Notes under the pieces: generated by a model
What the model was told of the DNA's origin: nothing
Databases searched by the model: none
The model's input: only the letters and a program-made list of their open reading frames with translations
Program-made: the position numbers and the translations under genes
Assembly: GCA_019828565.1 (NCBI GenBank)
Contig: JAHDYR010000017.1
Location: forward strand, 1 to 64,000
DNA: 64,000 nucleotides
Source of the DNA: Carpediemonas membranifera
Lineage: Eukaryota > Fornicata
Direction of reading: 5' to 3'
Shown: positions 58,567 to 64,000 of the stretch, in pieces
Layout: each line of letters begins with the position of its first letter
How positions within the stretch are numbered: the first letter of the stretch is position 1

Positions 58567-59044
58567 GTAAACGGACGTCTATAGTATCTATCTTTTGTTC
58601 CTTTCTGATGTTGTTTAGTGATTTTTGTGCATTAACGACCGAGAACAGTGGAGTGCAACGCAGATGTTGGTTATTGATGGTAGATGGCGCGCTTTTTGAC
58701 GACAGCTGGTTGCTTTTGCAGTATAAAGAACCGCATAGCTGCCACTAGTTCCTTCCAATAATGCTTTCCCGCCATTTTGAGGTTGGAATGAAATTCCAAG
58801 CACCGTGCACTTTATGTAATTGCCCAATATCAACGCCACCCCCGCCCCCAGCGCCTCCACGCCCCACGCCAACGCCACCTCCGCCCCCCTGGCGCTCAGT
58901 TCAGGAGATGTCCGGTCGATAAGCCATAAACTGCACGGATCCACAAACGTGGATTGGCCTGAACGACAGCGCTGAGGCCCAAACAGGTGATGAGACATTA
59001 AAAAGACTCATTTGCAATCCATTTAACCACATCACTCTCTCTGA

Positions 59045-59647
59045 TCATTCATATTTGAAGGTTAGGGCATTAACAACCATGTGATCCTTCGCGCTGGAGT
59101 TAAGACGATAAATGATGTAGTAGGTAAACTCTTCTTCATCGATCTTCTCGTCAACAAGCGCCTTATACCAAACCATGAACTCATTGGGAACGGTGACCAT
59201 CACGAAGACAATCTTGCGTTCAATATCAGAGACACGGAAGGGGAAGTGCTGAGTCGCAAAGTCAGCTAGCGTCCTGCCGCTACAGGAAAGGGCGATCTTG
59301 CCCCAATGCAGGAACTCCAAGTGACGCTGCATGACGCTTGATGCTCGCTCAATGCTCGATACATGCTCGACACCACGAGAGGAAGATGATATTGTTCTCG
59401 TGATGCTGTCCGTACCCGAGCACCGCACAACTCCGTCTCCATAGCTCTCCTGCAGAGCAGCCGTTTTCTCGTTGTAAATCGTCGCCGCGTTCTCTGTTGT
59501 TAGCCAGAACATCACAAATCGTTCCACACAGGAATCCTCGATCATGTTGATGCATTGACTTGCGGTCTCTATCTTACCACGCTTTATAGTGGTGTATAGA
59601 GCCGCAAGATGCTCAAATGCGATCCACTGTTGGCTGTCTGTCGTCAT
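59045..59647 (-). CDS. 200-residue partner protein, array unit 3
   Basis: Intact; matches unit 2 apart from a silent-looking change near 59498. Confidence 0.6.
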   Translation of the reverse strand: MTTDSQQWIAFEHLAALYTTIKRGKIETASQCINMIEDSCVERFVMFWLTTENAATIYNEKTAALQESYGDGVVRCSGTDSITRTISSSSRGVEHVSSIERASSVMQRHLEFLHWGKIALSCSGRTLADFATQHFPFRVSDIERKIVFVMVTVPNEFMVWYKALVDEKIDEEEFTYYIIYRLNSSAKDHMVVNALTFKYE

Positions 59648-59713
59648 CGTTCAAATCCGATGTGCAGGTTATGGAACAGAGAGCGAGTTTCGCAATTGTG
59701 AGTGACAACAGGA

Positions 59714-60430
59714 ATGCACACTATCATGATCCCGCATGTTGCTACAGATGGATCAGAGGAAGAGGAGAACATTACAATGTCTTTAGATGATTACGAGAAA
59801 TTGATGTCTCTGAAAAAGCTCTCTAAGGAGGATAGAGAGCAGTTCCTCGGTGCAGGTGGCAAGAAGGCGGACTCTGAGCATGCAGGCGAAGAACTACTTG
59901 AGAACGGCATCGCTAAGACCGCAGATGGGATCCTTCTTGAGCCACAGAAGTCCCTCATGGGCACCGATGTTGGCCAAGGGGTCATCTCGTCGCACCGAAT
60001 CGACGTCGGTTCTCTGGTCGGTGTCTATGCTGGTGAGGTCATCCATGAGCGCCAGTCAAATGGTAACTACGACTACCTCATCGATGGAACCCAGTTTTGC
60101 GTCAGCGCCAACCCTGAAACAATCGGTGTCCATCGCATCAACGACAACCCGGTCGTGACCAATGTGCAGTGCCATATTGGTCACGTTCTTGTTCGTGTTG
60201 CTGCTGATGAGACGAAACTGCTCCCGCTTCTCTTCTTCGTGTGCGTTCGAACAATTCACCCCTACGAATATTTATCACTCGAGTACGACCATCACTACTG
60301 GGCCCAAGGAGAGTGGGAGCGACTTCCGCTGTTCGTTGTGTCGTTCAAGCGCCTTGCCCAGAACGCATCCCTCCATGGTATATCTTCTGCCCGAGAGACG
60401 GCGCGTCAGTACCTGCGCCTGGCTGAATAG
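59714..60430 (+). CDS. SET-domain protein, array unit 3
   Basis: Intact; carries Val for Phe (DVGSL) just before the Y-x-G-E motif. Confidence 0.65.
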   Translation: MHTIMIPHVATDGSEEEENITMSLDDYEKLMSLKKLSKEDREQFLGAGGKKADSEHAGEELLENGIAKTADGILLEPQKSLMGTDVGQGVISSHRIDVGSLVGVYAGEVIHERQSNGNYDYLIDGTQFCVSANPETIGVHRINDNPVVTNVQCHIGHVLVRVAADETKLLPLLFFVCVRTIHPYEYLSLEYDHHYWAQGEWERLPLFVVSFKRLAQNASLHGISSARETARQYLRLAE

Positions 60431-60906
60431 GTAAACGGACGTCTATAGTATCTATCTTTTGTTCCTTTCTGATGTTGTTTAGTGATTTTGTGCATTAACG
60501 ACCGAGAACAGTGGAGTGCAACGCAGATGTTGGTTATTGATGGTAGATGGCGCGCTTTTTGACGACAGCTGGTTGCTTTTGCAGTATAAAGAACCGCATA
60601 GCTGCCACTAGTTCCTTCCAATAATGCTTTCCCGCCATTTTGAGGTTGGAATGAAATTCCAAGCACCGTGCACTTTATGTAATTGCCCAATATCAACGCC
60701 ACCCCCGCCCCCAGCGCCTCCACGCCCCACGCCAACGCCACCTCCGCCCCCTGGCGCTCAGTTCAGGAGATGTCCGGTCGATAAGCCATAAACTGCACGG
60801 ATCCACAAACGTGGATTGGCCTGAACGACAGCGCTGAGGCCCAAACAGGTGGTGAGACATTAAAAAGACTCATTTGCAATCCATTTAACCACATCACTCT
60901 CTCTGA

Positions 60907-61509
60907 TCATTCATATTTGAAGGTTAGGGCATTAACAACCATGTGATCCTTCGCGCTGGAGTTAAGACGATAAATGATGTAGTAGGTAAACTCTTCTTCA
61001 TCGATCTTCTCGTCAACAAGCGCCTTATACCAAACCATGAACTCATTGGGAACGGTGACCATCACGAAGACAATCTTGCGTTCAATATCAGAGACACGGA
61101 AGGGGAAGTGCTGAGTCGCAAAGTCAGCTAGCGTCCTGCCGCTACAGGAAAGGGCGATCTTGCCCCAATGCAGGAACTCCAAGTGACGCTGCATGACGCT
61201 TGATGCTCGCTCAATGCTCGATACATGCTCGACACCACGAGAGGAAGATGATATTGTTCTCGTGATGCTGTCCGTACCCGAGCACCGCACAACTCCGTCT
61301 CCATAGCTCTCCTGCAGAGCAGCCGTTTTCTCGTTGTAAATCGTCGCCGCGTTCTCTGTAGTTAGCCAGAACATCACAAATCGTTCCACACAGGAATCCT
61401 CGATCATGTTGATGCATTGACTTGCGGTCTCTATCTTACCACGCTTTATAGTGGTGTATAGAGCCGCAAGATGCTCAAATGCGATCCACTGTTGGCTGTC
61501 TGTCGTCAT
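60907..61509 (-). CDS. 200-residue partner protein, array unit 4
   Basis: Intact, matches 35660-36262. Confidence 0.6.
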   Translation of the reverse strand: MTTDSQQWIAFEHLAALYTTIKRGKIETASQCINMIEDSCVERFVMFWLTTENAATIYNEKTAALQESYGDGVVRCSGTDSITRTISSSSRGVEHVSSIERASSVMQRHLEFLHWGKIALSCSGRTLADFATQHFPFRVSDIERKIVFVMVTVPNEFMVWYKALVDEKIDEEEFTYYIIYRLNSSAKDHMVVNALTFKYE

Positions 61510-61575
61510 CGTTCAAATCCGATGTGCAGGTTATGGAACAGAGAGCGAGTTTCGCAATTGTGAGTGACAACAGGA

Positions 61576-62292
61576 ATGCACACTATCATGATCCCGCATG
61601 TTGCTACAGATGGATCAGAGGAAGAGGAGAACATTACAATGTCTTTAGATGATTACGAGAAATTGATGTCTCTGAAAAAGCTCTCTAAGGAGGATAGAGA
61701 GCAGTTCCTCGGTGCAGGTGGCAAGAAGGCGGACTCTGAGCATGCAGGCGAAGAACTACTTGAGAACGGCATCGCTAAGACCGCAGATGGGATCCTTCTT
61801 GAGCCACAGAAGTCCCTCATGGGCACCGATGTTGGCCAAGGGGTCATCTCGTCGCACCGAATCGACGTCGGTTCTCTGGTCGGTGTCTATGCTGGTGAGG
61901 TCATCCATGAGCGCCAGTCAAATGGTAACTACGACTACCTCATCGATGGAACCCAGTTTTGCGTCAGCGCCAACCCTGAAACAATCGGTGTCCATCGCAT
62001 CAACGACAACCCGGTCGTGACCAATGTGCAGTGCCATATTGGTCACGTTCTTGTTCGTGTTGCTGCTGATGAGACGAAACTGCTCCCGCTTCTCTTCTTC
62101 GTGTGCGTTCGAACAATTCACCCCTACGAATATTTATCACTCGAGTACGACCATCACTACTGGGCCCAAGGAGAGTGGGAGCGACTTCCGCTGTTCGTTG
62201 TGTCGTTCAAGCGCCTTGCCCAGAACGCATCCCTCCATGGTATATCTTCTGCCCGAGAGACGGCGCGTCAGTACCTGCGCCTGGCTGAATAG
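61576..62292 (+). CDS. SET-domain protein, array unit 4
   Basis: Intact, DVGSL form. Confidence 0.65.
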   Translation: MHTIMIPHVATDGSEEEENITMSLDDYEKLMSLKKLSKEDREQFLGAGGKKADSEHAGEELLENGIAKTADGILLEPQKSLMGTDVGQGVISSHRIDVGSLVGVYAGEVIHERQSNGNYDYLIDGTQFCVSANPETIGVHRINDNPVVTNVQCHIGHVLVRVAADETKLLPLLFFVCVRTIHPYEYLSLEYDHHYWAQGEWERLPLFVVSFKRLAQNASLHGISSARETARQYLRLAE

Positions 62293-62769
62293 GTAAACGG
62301 ACGTCTATAGTATCTATCTTTTTGTTCCTTTCTGATGTTGTTTAGTGATTTTTGTGCATTAACGACCGAGAACAGTGGAGTGCAACGCAGATGTTGGTTA
62401 TTGATGGTAGATGGCGCGCTTTTGACGACAGCTGGTTGCTTTTGCAGTATAAAGAACCGCATAGCTGCCACTAGTTCCTTCCAATAATGCTTTCCCGCCA
62501 TTTTGAGGTTGGAATGAAATTCCAAGCACCGTGCACTTTATGTAATTGCCCAATATCAACGCCACCCCCGCCCCCAGCGCCTCCACGCCCCACGCCAACG
62601 CCACCTCCGCCCCCTGGCGCTCAGTTCAGGAGATGTCCGGTCGATAAGCCATAAACTGCACGGATCCACAAACGTGGATTGGCCTGAACGACAGCGCTGA
62701 GGCCCAAACAGGTGGTGAGACATTAAAAAGACTCATTTGCAATCCATTTAACCACATCACTCTCTCTGA

Positions 62770-63356
62770 TCATTCATATTTGAAGGTTAGGGCATTAACA
62801 ACCATGTGATCCTTCGCGCTGGAGTTAAGACGATAAATGATGTAGTAGGTAAACTCTTCTTCATCGATCTTCTCGTCAACAAGCGCCTTATACCAAACCA
62901 TGAACTCATTGGGAACGGTGACCATCACGAAGACAATCTTGCGTTCAATATCAGAGACACGGAAGGGGAAGTGCTGAGTCGCAAAGTCAGCTAGCGTCCT
63001 GCCGCTACAGGAAAGGGCGATCTTGCCCCAATGCAGGAACTCCAAGTGACGCTGCATGACGCTTGATGCTCGCTCAATGCTCCACGAGAGGAAGATGATA
63101 TTGTTCTCGTGATGCTGTCCGTACCCGAGCACCGCACAACTCCGTCTCCATAGCTCTCCTGCAGAGCAGCCGTTTTCTCGTTGTAAATCGTCGCCGCGTT
63201 CTCTGTAGTTAGCCAGAACATCACAAATCGTTCCACACAGGAATCCTCGATCATGTTGATGCATTGACTTGCGGTCTCTATCTTACCACGCTTTATAGTG
63301 GTGTATAGAGCCGCAAGATGCTCAAATGCGATCCACTGTTGGCTGTCTGTCGTCAT
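62770..63356 (-). pseudogene. 200-residue partner gene, array unit 5 (16 bp deletion)
   Basis: Carries the same 16 bp deletion as unit 1, near 63083. Confidence 0.7.
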
Positions 63357-63422
63357 CGTTCAAATCCGATGTGCAGGTTATGGAACAGAGAGCGAGTTTC
63401 GCAATTGTGAGTGACAACAGGA

Positions 63423-64000
63423 ATGCACACTATCATGATCCCGCATGTTGCTACAGATGGATCAGAGGAAGAGGAGAACATTACAATGTCTTTAGATGAT
63501 TACGAGAAATTGATGTCTCTGAAAAAGCTCTCTAAGGAGGATAGAGAGCAGTTCCTCGGTGCAGGTGGCAAGAAGGCGGACTCTGAGCATGCAGGCGAAG
63601 AACTACTTGAGAACGGCATCGCTAAGACCGCAGATGGGATCCTTCTTGAGCCACAGAAGTCCCTCATGGGCACCGATGTTGGCCAAGGGGTCATCTCGTC
63701 GCACCGAATCGACGTCGGTTCTCTGGTCGGTGTCTATGCTGGTGAGGTCATCCATGAGCGCCAGTCAAATGGTAACTACGACTACCTCATCGATGGAACC
63801 CAGTTTTGCGTCAGCGCCAACCCTGAAACAATCGGTGTCCATCGCATCAACGACAACCCGGTCGTGACCAATGTGCAGTGCCATATTGGTCACGTTCTTG
63901 TTCGTGTTGCTGCTGATGAGACGAAACTGCTCCCGCTTCTCTTCTTCGTGTGCGTTCGAACAATTCACCCCTACGAATATTTATCACTCGAGTACGACCA
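63423..64000 (+). CDS. SET-domain protein, array unit 5 (partial at window end)
   Basis: Open from ATG 63423 to the last base, DVGSL form; the window ends within the SET domain after HPYEYLSLEY. Confidence 0.65.
   Translation, partial: MHTIMIPHVATDGSEEEENITMSLDDYEKLMSLKKLSKEDREQFLGAGGKKADSEHAGEELLENGIAKTADGILLEPQKSLMGTDVGQGVISSHRIDVGSLVGVYAGEVIHERQSNGNYDYLIDGTQFCVSANPETIGVHRINDNPVVTNVQCHIGHVLVRVAADETKLLPLLFFVCVRTIHPYEYLSLEYD

Larger units (their letters stand above)
54896..64000. repeat. Tandem array of 1.86 kb SET/partner units (at least 5, runs off window)
   Basis: Each unit is repeat A, then the minus-strand 200-residue gene, then the plus-strand SET gene. SET start codons lie at 55986, 57850, 59714, 61576 and 63423 (steps 1864, 1864, 1862, 1847). 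Units 1 and 5 share a 16 bp deletion in the 200-residue gene. Units 3-5 share DVGSL where units 1-2 and the single locus have DFGSL in the SET protein. Homopolymer lengths vary among units. Confidence 0.95.

Noticed and set aside
54896-64000. CRISPR-like or satellite array.
   Set aside because: The repeat unit is a 1.86 kb two-gene module, not short repeats with spacers, and this is eukaryotic DNA.

Overview
This window is eukaryotic nuclear DNA, probably from a protist or early-branching fungus-like lineage; I cannot name the organism. The protein types are eukaryotic: SET domain, PHD-type zinc fingers, a protein kinase, OTU-type cysteine proteases and an APE-type LINE. Genes are spaced without operons, repeats are dense, and all three stop codons end genes. 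I see no housekeeping genes and no rRNA or tRNA. Nearly everything belongs to mobile elements or their relics.

The layout is nested. An OTU-like gene on the minus strand is split at its catalytic Asp-Gly-x-Cys motif into 6222-6721 and 29096-29330 by an approximately 11.3 kb non-LTR retrotransposon (6722-29082). That insertion is flanked by a 17 bp target-site duplication. The retrotransposon is itself interrupted inside ORF1 by an 11.0 kb DNA element (12718-23748) with 18 bp terminal inverted repeats and a CATG duplication. Removing the DNA element and one CATG lets ORF1 continue in frame to a stop. The 11 kb element carries a disrupted copy of a large protein with conserved D, D and E residues (candidate transposase), a PIWI-like fragment, a SET-domain gene paired head to head with an unknown gene, a 421-residue protein, a PHD-finger protein and a small protein.

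The flanks (1-6720 and 29083-64000) hold further copies of the same families, plus genes absent from the 11 kb element: OTU proteases, a 409-residue protein with a weak tyrosine-recombinase resemblance, a kinase with a C-terminal zinc ribbon, and a 357-residue protein with a HEPN-like RxxxxH motif and a similar zinc ribbon. A block carrying OTU, small protein, 409-residue protein and kinase is present twice (about 29.2-35.6 kb and 47.4-53.5 kb). A 1.86 kb unit (SET gene plus its divergent partner) occurs once at 35.2-37.1 kb and then in tandem from 54.9 kb to the window end.

The most unusual structure is a short palindrome, ATCCAC-N4-GTGGAT, found 18 times. It marks boundaries between gene cassettes at repeated spacings (1136, about 153 and about 1863 bp). 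The same cassette end is joined through this palindrome to different upstream repeats at different loci, which looks like cassette shuffling. Many genes carry one-base frameshifts, several in homopolymers whose length also varies between otherwise identical repeats, so some apparent pseudogenes may be assembly errors.
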